Below are positions 46,401-58,725 of a DNA stretch of 64,000 nucleotides, one piece after another. The translations under genes and the position numbers were made by a program. Every line of letters begins with the position of its first letter. Position 1 is the stretch's first letter. The notes beneath the pieces are model-generated. The model was not told where the DNA came from and did no database searches. It saw nothing but the letters and a program-made list of their open reading frames with translations. This stretch comes from Toxotes chatareus (Eukaryota; Chordata; Actinopteri; Toxotidae). The stretch is from NCBI GenBank assembly GCA_016801885.1, contig JAFBJY010000299.1:1-64000 (forward strand), in the 5' to 3' direction.

Positions 46401-49400
46401 TGATGTTTCCATTTATTTTAAAAATTTGGTTTAAAGGTGTTTAACCTCATCTGGAAAAGTAAACCTTAGGAATTATCTTAAAAAATCAAGGAAATTTTTT
46501 TTCTCGAGTTTCCCGTGATAAGCAATTTCTCAAGGGCTACTTCTGAAAGGGTCCCCTCCAATGTGTTTCGTAACCTTAGTTTCTTAGTCTACAGTATGAA
46601 ATAGGAGTCATGTTACTGTTAAATAATTTAGATCATTTTAAATTTCATTTATTAATAACAGGGTTCATGAAATTTCCCTTTATTGGTTAAAAAAGTCTTG
46701 TTAAATTATAGTTTTAAATGATCCAGATTTAAACTTTATTAGAATTTTTTTGTCCGATATTCTTTTGTGTATCTAGGCTTCATGATTCCTGGTCTTGGTA
46801 GGCTTGGGTACGTGCCCCTGGTTGTTCTTGGAAGTCCCTGGATTAGACTAAGGATCCCCGTCTTTGGTGTAAGAACCAGACTTTATTACGACTCAGATTG
46901 TTAGTTAAGGTTTGTCAAACTTTCAAGTTTCAGCCAAGCATTGTTCCTTAAATTAGCTTCTGAATACTTTCTATTACTTCAGGTGAGAAACGGCAGGCTT
47001 CAGGGTGCAAAAAAGGACTGCAAGGGAATAATCAATCAAGCCATAATTGGCTTATTTTTGGTTATTTAAAGAGTTGTTTTAGTATGATTGTACAGCCCAA
47101 ATTGGGTAAGCTTTCATCATAAAGTCTATACGACGAAATCAATGGGATTCAGTCTGTTCCTTTTCACGCTTGAGACGATCTACTTTAGATCAGTCGTTTG
47201 ATCATTCCTAATTTCCAGTATTTACAGCACCTTGAGTTCAAGAACCTTCTTTAAGTGAACCCATTTTTGGTTTTATATTTAGTGAAGCGAAGTTATGTAT
47301 CCAGTAATTTAAAGGAACAGATTACAGAAGCCTAATACAACTTAGTGATATAAATTGTTTGTCAAGGTTTATTTAGTTATTTTGGATGGAACAGGTTAAA
47401 GTGAGTTATTTAGGGTTTCAGCCTTCCCCTGGCTAGAAAGGAACCCATAAGCGATTTCAAACAGCGAAGCTATTTTTGATGATTCACTGTTTAATTTATT
47501 GACTTGAACGGAATAGCTGTCCCCTCTTTTCTTTCTTTCCAAACTAGGACAGCTTTCAAATTTAAAGAAGGGTGGGATTCTTCCATACAAAGTCTGAACA
47601 TCCAGTTAGGGATTTGAGAGGTCTGTATACTGGGGTAATGAAGGTGCTTACCACAGACAAAGATTTTTAAGGGTGCCATTGAGCTCGTCAGAATTGTCCC
47701 CACGTGGACTTCATTGAAGATCAAACAAAGAAACTCAGTGTTTGGCTCGCTCAGTTTTCCTACAGCTGGACCCCCCTCCACTGATTCTTCTGATCTATCA
47801 GTGGTTTGGGATCCACTAATTTTTTTTTTGTCTGCATCTGGGCCCAGATTGAGTTTCATATTTGTCATCAGTGTCGCTTTTCTAACACACTTTGTCCAAA
47901 TTTTCAATATGGGTTTTTTTAAAGCCAGCTTGCTATTTGGGGTTAAGATTTTTAAATTTCGTCTGACTTTTGTAGAAAAGGCTATGTATTACTCTGATTT
48001 TAAATTTTTATACATTATCCAATTTTGATAAATGCTTAAAACAGTTAAAGTTTGCAAAGTTCATTTTCTAAAACCCATTGTACCATAATTTTGGGGTTTT
48101 TAGAAGATACACTTTTGAGACCAGGGCATCACGTCCAACAGATGATCCAAACCTCCCTTTGATTCTGTTTTTTGAATACATCATGGAAGGAGTAGTGTTT
48201 TAGTGTACATGTTTTTGCTCGATTACAAGGAAAGTCAATTTTTCATTTGTATATCTGGTAAGATTCCTGGCTTTAGGCAGTTAATTATTTTTACTTGTTT
48301 TTTGCTGAATTTCCAAATAAAAGATTTAGTGATTTTATTCAGGCTAGTCTCTATAATTTCAAAATCAAATTGAGCTCTTTTGAATATATACTATGGGTCA
48401 AAATTTTTTTTTTGGCTGCATTTCAAGAAGAATTAGGGTTTGGATTATAGAAAACATGTTAATCTTGATTTCAAATACTTCATTAACCAGTTGAAAAAAA
48501 GTTTATTTTAATTTAGGAATGGTTTTTTAACCTAGTTTCTTTTAAACGAACCATTGATTAAAATATTTAATCCAGGCCCAAACTGTGTTTTTGGAAACCA
48601 TAACTACGTATATATTTATATTTGAATTAGGGACCCTTTAAAAAAATTATGTTTAAATTTTTTTTTGAGCCCTATTTCATCTATTCAGTCAATGGGAACA
48701 TAAAAAGTAAGTAAACGACAGCTTTTAAAAAGGAAAGACCTAAGATTTTACTTTTTGATAGTAAAGGATGGCTGAAATGGAGCAAACTGAGATGGAATTC
48801 ATTTTTTAAAAAACTGGAATCTTTTGTGGGTGTCTTTGCGTGTGAAAAGGGAAAATGAACTTAAGATAGGGGCAGGTCCTATGAAAGGGGGGGGTGAAGT
48901 GTCATTGACAGAGTGTGTGAAAGATCAGGAAGTTAGGCAGACGGTTGCCCGAATATGAGAGGGGGGAACAGAAACAAGGGAAGACAAGGAAACTTCAAAA
49001 TCCAAACTTGGCAAAGGAAGAGAAATGAATCCCCTATTAAGAACTAACGAAAACAACACCAATGCAGAAACTATCAACTACAGGTTAAAGGAGGAAAGAT
49101 TGAACAATGAAAAAATTTTGAATTGTTATTTAATCAAAAAACTTATACCCTTTAGAAAACATGACTTACAACAACACAAAGGGGGTTAATGGGGAATTTT
49201 GAAAATTAAATGAATGTTTTCAAATTTTCTGGATAGAGGTGCTTTAACATACCTTTATCTTGAGGAAAAATAACCTAAAGGTTTAAGTTTTTTAAAATTT
49301 GGTTAACTTTGGGAGTGGGTCAAGAACCTTAGTTAAAATTATTTTTCAGGTCCCAATGCTCGATTTTTTTCCAAAAAAAATGTCAGGATGTTTTGGCAGG

Positions 49401-50300
49401 GATACAATGATATTTCAAAATATGTTTTATTTAAAAAATGCATAACTTGTTTTTGAAATACTTCCATTTTGTTGTTAACAAAAACAATTTTAATCAGTTT
49501 CAAACAAAACAAAATTTTTTTCAAAATTTTTAACATCTCAACAAAGTGGAGAAATTTAATTATGTTTTCAAACATGTATGCTTTAAAAAATTTATTGGAA
49601 AGAAAAAAAAAATGGATTTAGAAATCTTAATCGCCAACCCGGATTCTTAAAATCATAGTTACCACTTTGACGGTCATGAATTGCAACATCTCCCGTTTGT
49701 TTCATGATGATGATTGATTTATGTTGCCATCAGTGTAAAAAGAATGAAAAAAAAGGGTTAACTAAACTGCTTTGAGTTTTCATTATGAGCATTGTGTGTT
49801 GGGACAATTTTAAGAAGGGTAAGCTGCCATTTTAATTTTTCCCAAACCCCGGAAAAGACTTTCATAAAAGATTCAGACCCCTTAAGGGAAAAAACTGGCA
49901 TTGCTAAAATATAGTTTTGTAAAAATAAGGTTAAATACTAAGCATGGTAAAATCAATGTTTTTTATGATGAATTTCATATTTTTTCTTATGGAAATTTAG
50001 TTTATTTAAAATTTAAAATGTTCCATTGAAGATTTTTAAGGGAAGAACAAATAATTTTAAATAAAAAAATTTAAGTTTTTGTTTTCATTTTTTTGAACCC
50101 ACATTGCCTAATATACTTTCATTGAAGTTAAATTGTTTTAGACAGAGTTTCCCGAACAAGTGAATTGATTTAAAAAGGTTTGGTTTTTCTTAACTTGAAT
50201 AAAGTCTTAAGTTGTTAAAAATTTTGCCCATTTTAGATTTCCCTCTTTTTCTTTTTTTTGGGGAAATTGTTTTATATGAATAGGATTTTAATGGTTTGTT
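43440..50300. other. Low-quality AT-rich stretch, no genes confirmed
   Basis: Texture changes at about 43440 to T-rich sequence with many 3-7 base runs, much like 5101-10204 but in T rather than A. No exon, LINE motif, terminus or microsatellite is readable over 6.9 kb, which is improbable given the dense repeats on both sides. I read it as uncorrected sequence. The longest open frame (47491-47907, minus) has no recognisable domain. 48860-49060 is purine-rich. Confidence 0.5.
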
Positions 50301-51218
50301 TTTTGAGGAAGTGATTACTTTAAAATACTTTGTAATTGATGGGTATGTGAATTTGAATGGAACAACTGGTTAAGGAGAGATAGGGACATCATTTTAGAGT
50401 TCTGATCGTTTGAAGGAGTTTTTTGAGTCTCCACAGACAAGTGAAACACATTTCTGTGAAGACGTGTTAGTGTGCTACACCTTAATCTTTGTTTCCATGA
50501 CAAAATCATCAACAACCAACTAAATCCAAAAACAACCATTCATAACACAAACCATAGAAAATGTTCCAGCTTCCTCACACATGTACAATGATGACCTTGA
50601 TGAATAGTTTATTTCTCAGAAGCAATATTCAGCACTACAGTTTGTTATGAAGCTTGTTCCATTAGGTAGAGATCGGGTTCAAAAACTGGACTGATATTAT
50701 CCAAACACTTCATGAACCTACAGATGACTCTGTCCCATCAGGAGTATGAGAGGTATTCACCCATCTGATCATATGATACTGCAGTGTGTCTGTGCTGGGA
50801 CCTGCTGAAGATTCCTGTTCAGAGGTCTGACTTGCAGCCACCAGCAGCATTTTGGGACACATTGGGACAGAACTCCTTGATCTGTCCCTCTCCACTGGAC
50901 AGGCAGGGCAATGATCACGAGATGATACAACATCATTTTACCAGTTAGCAATAGTTACACAACCACCCTCTGACCCACAACGTACATGTCAGGGTCAGTG
51001 GATATAGTTAATCCACTATGAGCACAGCTGCACCCACACACACCTGAGGAACAATGAGCCACAGTGAGGACCAAAGGGAAGTGGCTGCCACATGTATTCA
51101 CTGTATATGAGCAGGGGCTGATTCATAGCACTGTCTCCTCTTAGCTGCAGAAATCAGACTGGTCCTCCATGGAAAACCACCTCTCTCTGCTCCACAATGC
51201 TCACAACATCTTTGTTAC
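50301..51218. other. Intergenic, readable again
   Basis: Normal-complexity DNA returns. No exon recognised. TTTGTTAC at 51211-51218 is the left target duplication of the hAT element. Confidence 0.5.
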
Positions 51219-51689
51219 CAGTGATGGCTGATCGAGGCTTTGTTGAAGCTTCGACACCTGACTCAAAAAATGGTTCATTACCCGAGGCTTCAATGACACA
51301 GTACTCGACTAGGACATCTAGTGGTCAATAAAATGAAGTGCAATCAAGATGTGTCATTTATTGGTTCATTGGATTGTTTGGGATTTAATTCGCCATGCAC
51401 ATTCTTGTTCGACTACACTACGTGTTTGTATGGTTTCAAGCTGACACAATAAAATACAAATATTAAATATATATATTAAATACATAGGCTATATTATTTG
51501 ACACGTCTGAATGTTGTAGAAAACAGCAATATACTTGGCTTGATATTTTGTGTTATGAATCGTAAGCTATCCTAAAACAAGTCTAAATAGTCCATAGCTT
51601 AAAAGATGTTGAATACTGGATGTTCAGTCCCCAGATGGCAAATGTGATCTCATTCAAATGTCTAATTCATGAGCAAAATAACACGCAGC

Positions 51690-51745
51690 TCTGACGGGAA
51701 TCGAACCCACGCTACATTGTCGCAAGACAACTAAACCAACGACAG
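51690..51745 (-). other. tRNA-like block with A and B boxes
   Basis: On the minus strand: TGGTTTAGTTGTC (51738-51726) matches the A box at 10 of 12 positions, and GGTTCGATTCC (51707-51697) is a perfect B box. The boxes are about 31 bases apart, shorter than in a normal tRNA, and there is no closed acceptor stem. More likely a SINE-like or pol III relic within the hAT element than a tRNA gene. Confidence 0.45.
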
Positions 51746-52367
51746 GGTTTCAATACCGAATGAAGCAGTGAAGTGGTTCATACGTCATAAATCACGTGAT
51801 TTTTCCTAAACAAAACACACGTCTGACTCCAAGTCTGACTGTCATGGAAGCTAGATAAATAGCACTTTTCTGTTTGACTGCACCAGATGATAAGGTGGTT
51901 TCAATTGGATTATTCATAATAATAATAATAATAGAAGACCATGATTGTTATTTGGCATGGCTGATTGTAACCCCACATAATCTTCATTTATATATTGTGT
52001 TGTAAAACATTGAAATGAGATGTGCTCAACAAATACAAAATGTAATTTTCACATGGTACTGGTGCAAATACAGATTATATCATGGTATGTTATGGGCATC
52101 GTTGGTAGAGAGGTTTATGTATACGTGGGTAAAGAGGGTGGGCTTGAAACTGGGCAGTTTGCTCAAAGAACAGGGCAGTGGGTGTGCTTGTGTAACTGTT
52201 TATGAGTTTTATGAAGAAATAATAGTTTTTCTACAGTTTTTGAGCTCAAACGGTTTCTTCTTTTACAAACTATTTCCCCAGCCTTGGAAAAAACCCATAG
52301 GACTATATATCTATAAACCTATCTATATAACTCTCTATCTATATCTATCTATCTATCTAATTTGATT

Positions 52368-53467
52368 CAATTCAATTCAATTCAATTCAATTTTATTTAT
52401 ATAGCGCCTTCCACAATCAAAATTGTCTCAAAGCGCTTTACAGAGACCCAGAGCCTGACCCCAGAGCAAGCACTTAAGGCGACAGTGGCAAGGAAAACTC
52501 CCTTTAACAGGAAGAAACCTTGAGCAGAACCTGGCTCAGATGGGGACCCTCCTGCCGATGGCCGGGCTGGGTGAAAGGAGGAAAAGGAGGAAGATAGGAC
52601 AGCTAGGAATGGAGGAGAGGGGAGAAAGACATGCAGCATAATACAGACAATGTGGGTCAGTATTTACATTACAGTTAGTGAACAGTTATTGGATAATGTG
52701 TGCTCAGCAGATTAGAATTATGAAACAGAGCATGGAGGCAAAAAGCTGTCATGACTGGTAATTATTTACATTACAGTTTGCAAAGAATATTAATCAAATA
52801 TTTATCTGTAGCAGAACGGAACATTAAACATGTTAGAAATAGATCATTGTAAACAATAAACAGCAGCAGGTGGGTGGAGCCAGGACCATAGGACAAGCAG
52901 CTCCGAAGCCAGAGGTACCTGCAGAAAGGTACAGAGAAAGAGAGACCAGAGAGAAACAAGCACAGGACTACGGGACAGAGAGGACACAGAGTTAATGACA
53001 TGTAATAAAGGCTAATAAATTTGAGAGTGGGTCTGAGGAGAGAAAGAGAAAGAAGAAGAAGTGCGCAGTAAATCATGGATGTCCCCCAGCAGCCTAGGCC
53101 TATAGCAGCATAACTAGGGGATGATTCAGTTGCCTGAGCCAGCCCTACTAAGGGCTATATCCTTAACTGTAACAGTGTCTATAGAGATAATTGTGACTAA
53201 CTGTATGTTTAATAAATAACTAGGACTGTAACTACAACTAATTATAAGCTTTATCAAACAAGAAGGTTTTAAGCTTCGTTTTAAAATTAGAGAGGGTGTC
53301 TGCTTCCCGAACCCAAACTGGCAGTTGGTTCCATAGGAGAGGGGCCTGATAGCTAAAGGCTCGGCCTCCCATTCTACTTTTAGAGATTTTGGGAACCATA
53401 AGCAAACCTGCATTCTGGGAACGAAGCAATCTGTTAGGATGATATGGTACTATCAGCTCTTTGAGAT
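52368..53467 (-). mobile_element. 5'-truncated LINE nested in the hAT element
   Basis: Same family as 18487-22690. On the minus strand it has the C-terminal reverse-transcriptase tail (RMGGRAFSYQAPLLWNQLP near 53380-53324, then SNFKTKLKTFLFDKAY), a 3' UTR (AAGGTTTCTTCCTGTTAAAG region) and a short (TTGAA)n tail at 52363-52390 next to the hAT sequence. The coding tail is intact for 63 codons. It gives the uninterrupted reference for the piggyBac insertion point in the other copy. Confidence 0.85.
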
Positions 53468-53845
53468 AATTCTTTTATAATTCATTTTATAAATCTATTG
53501 CTCTATTTACACTGATTCTCCAAAAATACGTTATCAACACTGCTACTACTAACACCTAAGAACTGCAACAAGCCAACCTACTCTGCAAAGAAAAATTCAA
53601 ATGACCGCCACTATATAGATATGCTATCCCTGAACACACTCGATCCCGCTGTGATTCACATAACAAACCGAACCAATCAGGCGATTCCAAGCACTCAACT
53701 GCTTCGAACGTCACTCAAGTGCTTCAAACATCACTACTCACGTGATCAAACCACACCTCGGCACAATGGTTCGATACAACTGCTTCATGAGCTACCGCGC
53801 ATGTGTCGGAGCCTCAGGTGTCAGAGGACCATCACTATTTGTTAC

Positions 53846-54675
53846 TCCAAAACATGGTGAGGATCACAGCAGTGTGTGTTCCACCAGAGGATCCAAACAC
53901 TACATTATCTTACCACCAATCTTTTTTCATTTTTTTCATACAGTGTATTTGTAATTTAGCCAATAAAATTACAGCATTAGAGTTACGCTTAAATAATAAA
54001 AAAAAAAAAACAGAGACAGGAAGAAAAAGTGACTTTATAACCTCTTCACTGAACAGGAGTCTTCTGCCCTCCAGTGGTCACTGTCAGTAACTACAACTCT
54101 GCACACAGCACTGACTGATACTGATGTTCACACTGACATTATTCCACATTTACTGACTTATTTTAGCTCTAATGTTCATCAGTCTGATAATGACTCTCTG
54201 TATGTGAACACACATATTATTACACTGATATAAATACTGATGTCTGACTGATGGACAAATAATCAGAGAGTTACTGCCCTCCAGTGGTCACACTGACAAG
54301 TGTCCAACAGGACTCACACTGATTATTAGGATCAATATGTACCAATCAGTATTGATGACATCAGCAGGAAGATGAGGACTGGTCATAGTTTGAATAATGC
54401 TCCATGTATTATTCCATCCATGTTTTCACTACAAGCAGATACACTGTAAAAAAATGTGACAACTAAAAGGATCACTGTAAAATGATAAATAGAAGATGCA
54501 CTGTAAAAATTCTAGCATTGATTATCAGGAAATACGCTGTAAAAGAATTTAATGGAGGCTGTGCACTGTGTAAAATGGCAACAAAAGGTGACACAGGATA
54601 TATCCAATAAAAATGATGGTCATAGATGAGCTCTGGACTAACTTACAACCAGGGATGCACTGTAAAATATTACAT
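53846..54675. other. Intergenic with recurring CACTGTAAAA motif
   Basis: Six or so copies of (C)ACTGTRTAAAA or CTGTAAAA occur between 54441 and 54668, at spacings of about 25-95 bases. The CTGCCCTCCAGTGGTCA phrase occurs twice (54065 and 54272). A poly-A tract is at 53999-54010. No gene. Confidence 0.5.
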
Positions 54676-55150
54676 CAATTCAATTCAATTTTATTCTAAT
54701 AGCTCCTTCCACAATCAAAATTATCTCAAAGCGCTTTACAGAGGGCCAGAGTCTGACCCCAGAGCAAGCACTTAAGGCGACAGTGGCAAGAAAAAACTCC
54801 CTTTTAACAGGAAGAAACCTTGAGCAGAACCTGGCTCAGATGAGGGACCCTCCTGCTGATGGCGGGCTGGGTGAAAGGAGGAAAAGGAGGAAGACAGGAC
54901 AGCTGGGAATGGAGGAGAGGAGGAGAAGGACATGCAGTATATAAAACATGATACAAACAGGGTTGGCAGTGAGCAATGTTAGAGGGCCAGCATTCAGATT
55001 ACAGAACAGTTAGTGGATACTGTGTGCTCAGCAGATTACAGTTATGATAGGAAACAGAGCACAGAGGCAAAAAGCTGTCATGATTGGTAATTATTTACAT
55101 TACAGTCTGCATAGAATATTAATCCAAAATGTATCTGTAGCAGAGTGGAA
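54676..55150 (-). mobile_element. LINE 3' UTR fragment, third copy
   Basis: It matches the 3' end of the LINEs at 18487 and 52368 (TCTCAAAGCGCTTTACAGAG and the following 300 bases on the plus strand), then stops near 55150. It is a severely 5'-truncated insertion with no coding sequence. Confidence 0.85.
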
Positions 55151-55384
55151 CCCTTGTCTTCATATTTACTGCTTATTAATTGTTTAGTTTGCTCAGCTGT
55201 TCGTTTATTTATAATTAAGTAGTGTGGCCCAATATAAATAGTACAGGCATTGTAATGTTGTAGTTTCACCACAAGAGGGAGTGGGTGGTTTGGAGTCGCT
55301 CCTGGTCAGTGGACGTCGACACATCAATGAGTTGCTCCAATGACGCATAGACAGGAGCGCGTCATGACACGACGGTTGCTGAAA

Positions 55385-55410
55385 GTTTACTTTCACTTTT
55401 ACTTTCACCG
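55385..55410 (-). promoter_or_regulatory. ISRE-like element upstream of NLR-2
   Basis: The minus strand reads GGTGAAAGTAAAAGTGAAAG, with GAAA/AAAA blocks at the spacing of an interferon-stimulated response element (GAAANNGAAA). It lies just before a probable leader exon ending TGAAG|GTAAATG at 55445. IRF/ISGF3-type factors bind such sites, so interferon induction of NLR-2 is a reasonable inference. Confidence 0.6.
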
Positions 55411-55445
55411 AAGTTTGTGGTGCAGATGATTTTCTCTGTCTGAAG
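55411..55445 (+). other. Probable untranslated first exon of NLR-2 (3' end)
   Basis: Ends TGAAG|GTAAATG. The 5' start is unknown; transcription may begin within or just after the ISRE-like element. The next exon found is at 58224. Confidence 0.45.
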
Positions 55446-56569
55446 GTAAATGTCAGCACTTCTAATGTTTTTCTCGTCAACACTTCCTGTAGTTACCTGG
55501 ATTATCTGATGTACGGATTTGGATGTTGTAGTGTTTTTTATACTGCGTTGTGGTGTTTAGTTGTATAGACTCTGAGTTGTCAATCTAAAGTCGAGGTGAG
55601 GCAGGAAGAGGTCCGTCATTATGCGCCATGTTGTGTGGATATCTGCAGTAGAAGCGGTGGAGTCAGAGTAGAAGCAGAGTGAGCTGATGGTCAGTAGCTG
55701 AACACGGAGCCTTCGTTAGTCTGTGGCTCCACTTACTGCTGACTGAAGGCAGCTTTTCCTTCCTGAATCAGCCTGTGGAGGAGGCGGACCTGAGCCGCTG
55801 CTCTCCCGCAGTCTGAGCCGCTAAATGCAGTCTGAGCTCGGCCGGACAGCGGCTGGAGAACAGCTCTGACTTTCTCTGTCATTAGATGAACTCTACGGGA
55901 CTGAGCTCAGAGGGACTGACAGGGTTTTCAGACTCTATGTGATTTTCAGAGAGACAGTTAACACTCCATCCACAGAGTCAGAGGCCTCCTGGTCCTATCA
56001 GGACAAACTCTACCTGATGAATTAGATGATAAAGACCCAAATCCATAAATACTCTCACAATAAAGCATCTCAGCAGCTCTGATAGGTGATTATATCTCTG
56101 TGGCTGGTCACAGTACAAACAGAAAAACTGTCTGTCAGGACATATTTGCTGTTTTTATTGATGTATATCTGTGTCTCTGCTGTTTGGTTTGGTTTTGGTT
56201 TGTTGTTGCTGCTTCATATAGTTCAGACTTTACTATTAGAAAAGGCAGGAAAGTGCGAGGGAGCCCAACTAAACAGGCCCCTGGAATAATATTGAGGAGA
56301 AATTAATTGAGTCTCAGTTGTTTTGTGTGGAATAATCACCTGCAGCTTGTTTCATCAAGTCATTTTCTACAGAAACACTGCAGACAAACAGATTGTCAGA
56401 TAAAATCAGTGGATCTCAGTCCATCTGTGTGTCAGTGAATGGAAATGGTCGTCTCTGAATCGTGTGTGAAAGATATGAAAGAGGAAAGAAGAGCCAATCA
56501 GTGGAGGAGCAGCTGATATTTCTACAGGACAAATGATGGAGAAAAGATCAGGAACATAAAGGTCTGGAC
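55446..56569. other. NLR-2 first intron / CpG-rich stretch
   Basis: 55590-55870 has raised CpG (GAGCCGCTGC, CTCGGCCGGACAGCGGC) and might hold an alternative first exon. The rest is ordinary. No confirmed gene. Confidence 0.4.
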
Positions 56570-58163
56570 AGATGAGTCGGTGCTCTGTCTCCAGGGATGT
56601 TTTAACTGCACAGACTGGGATGTTTTCACACAGTCCTGTGGGGATTTGGACTCATTGGTGGATACAACAAACCATGATTTACCAAATCAGTCAAAGCAGG
56701 ATTACAAATCAAAACTGGAAAACAAGATGGCAGCAAACAAACTTGGTTCAGCCTGGGCAAGCATGAAAACTACTGCAGGCCTTCAGAGCACAGAGCTCAG
56801 TACTGTGTGTCTTTTTAGATGGTTGGAACTCGGACACAGAGCTGGATAATGCTCTGAATTGTTTTTATTGTCATTTTGATTCCTTTGGTTTTAGCACAGA
56901 AACTCAGGAACTGAAACATAAACTTAAAGACACTATGCACTTTAACATTGAGCTGTGTGATTCTGTGCAGTAAAAGTGAACAAAAGTCACGGCCCCGATA
57001 ATATATGTGGATGTTTAGTGAAGTCCTGTGCACATGAACTGAGTCCTGTGTTTCAATATATTTTTAATACGTCTTTACAGACACAACATGTCCCTAAGCT
57101 CTGGAAAGATCCTGTGGTTGCTGTCCCAAAACACTGAATGATGTTAGAGCAGTCACCCTGACTTCAGTTTGAATGAAAACCATTGAGAAACTGGTCAGAT
57201 GTGAGGTCCTGAAGCAAAGTGAACATGCACTGGATCCTCTGCAGTTTGCATACAGGCCTCACAGAGGAGTGGAGGATGCTACAGTGACTCTGCTCAACAT
57301 GCTTTTTAAACATCTGGATTTTAATGGGACACACACCAGGCTTTTATTTGTGGACTTGTCTTCTGCTTTTAATACAATCCAACCTCACATTTGAATTGAA
57401 AGGCTCCTACAACAGTTTGATTTAAATAATAATGTGGTGGGTTGGATTCTGGATGTTTTAACCAACAGGACACAGAGAGTGAGGTCAACAGTACATTGTC
57501 TGACCAAAGGTGTTCTTCCACTGTTTCTCCTCAAGGGTGTGTGTTGTCACCACTATTGTTCATTTTATACACAAACATGTGTGAGAGCAGACATGACAGC
57601 AGAAGCATCATAAAGTGCTGATGACTCAGTTATTGTTAGTCTCCTCCAGGACGGTGAGAGCAGCCATGGACCAGTCATTGATGATTTAGTTCAGTGGTGT
57701 GAGGAATCCTACCTGCAGCTAAATGCTACAACAACCAAAGATATGCTCATTGATTTTAGGAGGAAACCCCACAGGCACCAAGTCACTGTAATTAAAGCTC
57801 AGACAAGCTGCAGTGATACATTGCACATACTGACTTATTTATGGATTTATTTGATATTTATTTATTATGTGGGTTTTAGATATTTTTATTGGGTTTTGAA
57901 CTTCTTTCTCTTTTTTCAACCTGTATTAAGCTAAAGATTTTTATTATTTTACCTTTTACTTATTCTTTAGTGATCCTTTATTGACTCTCTTTGATCCTGA
58001 TTGGTGGAGCCTTGAGCACTTTTACTTTTATCATCATGTTTATAGTCAGCTGTGTTGGTTTTGTGTTACATTTCTTTGTGTTCTGTGTATAGGTGTCAAA
58101 AGGACGTCATCATCTGATCATGTGACTGCAAAACAAATCTACCTACAGATACAAATAAAGTAA
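56570..58163 (+). mobile_element. Decayed LINE (linker to 3' end)
   Basis: LQGCFNCTDWDVF near 56590 and the reverse-transcriptase block LDPLQFAYRPHRGVEDATV (57230-57290) with LLFVDLSSAFNTIQPH are readable; SPQGCVLSPLLFILYT follows near 57530. Stops and frameshifts are many. The 3' end is ACAAATAAAG near 58160. It lies in the intron before the NLR-2 coding exon, in sense. Confidence 0.75.
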
Positions 58164-58223
58164 CATGAACCTGAGGATGATTTCAGTTGATGTGCAGATG
58201 AATGATTTGTGTTTTCTCTCCAG

Positions 58224-58262
58224 ATGAAGGTAGAAAGTGTGTGTGAACTGATGTGGATGTGA
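58224..58262 (+). CDS. Upstream ORF in NLR-2 leader (12 codons)
   Basis: After the acceptor TCTCTCCAG at 58223 the exon itself begins with ATG; it reads MKVESVCELMWM and stops at TGA ending 58262, ten bases before the main start. A short uORF so placed could lower translation of the NLR. Function is inferred; the main start at 58273 is preferred because it opens into the family's N-terminus. Confidence 0.55.
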   Translation: MKVESVCELMWM

Positions 58263-58272
58263 ATTCAGCATC

Positions 58273-58358
58273 ATGAATCAGTGTGAGGACAGAGAGGAGG
58301 AGCCCCTCCCTAAAAGCAGTCTGTGTGGGGACCATGAGATCCAGACCAAAGCTCAGAG
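58273..58358 (+). CDS. NLR-2 first coding exon
   Basis: It begins ATG at 58273 within exon 58224-58358 and reads MNQCEDREEEPLPKSSLCGD, then HEIQTKAQ, ending AG|GTGAGA two bases into a codon. MNQCEDREE is the usual start of the second class of fish NLRC3-like proteins, so NLR-2 belongs to a different N-terminal class from NLR-1 (MSVCVEE). Joins in frame to the exon at 58471. Confidence 0.8.
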
Positions 58359-58470
58359 GTGAGATGAGGATCTCTAACTGTCCATGACTCTTCTCCATGT
58401 CAGAGCTCAGCACTCACATCACTGCACCATCATTATTCACACTCAAAGCTCTGTGTGTGTTGTGTTGAAG

Positions 58471-58611
58471 GCCAGAGCAGCAGCACACACCAGACTCTGC
58501 TGGACCTGGACCTGAACGTGGACCTGAGCCCAGCTGTGTGTCCATGAAGAGTGACAGGTCAATGGGTTGCTTCATTAATTTCAAAGGACAGCCTCCCTCG
58601 GCTGCAAAGAA
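58471..58611 (+). CDS. NLR-2 N-terminal repeat exon 1
   Basis: One completing base, 46 codons, two left over; acceptor TGTTGAAG, donor AA|GTGAGC. Contains EPSCVSMKSDRSM and NFKGQPPSAAKK. A repeat unit of the region between the start and FISNA, about 40-47 residues each. The same unit appears at 58726. Confidence 0.8.
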
Positions 58612-58725
58612 GTGAGCTGCAACTGACTACATGTTTTCTTCTTTACTATGAGAACACTGTATGAATAATAGGCATGTTGTCTCTGTCTCCATGTCCCTGA
58701 TGGTCTTAATCTCTGTGTCCACCAG

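Larger units (their letters stand above)
51219..53837. mobile_element. hAT element with 8-bp target duplication, LINE inside
   Basis: TTTGTTAC is duplicated at 51211-51218 and 53838-53845. The ends are CAGTGATGG and, reverse-complemented, TAGTGATGG, with further loose similarity (GAGGCT and GACACCTGA blocks). At 2619 bp it has no transposase; about 1.1 kb of it is the nested LINE at 52368-53467. A tRNA-like block lies at 51697-51738. Confidence 0.85.

Noticed and set aside
47491..47907. 138-codon open frame on the minus strand
   Set aside because: It lies in the low-quality block, has no recognisable domain, splice signal or homologue in the window, and no codon-use signature.
51690..51745. 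A functional tRNA gene
   Set aside because: A and B boxes are present but too close, and no acceptor-stem pairing was found.
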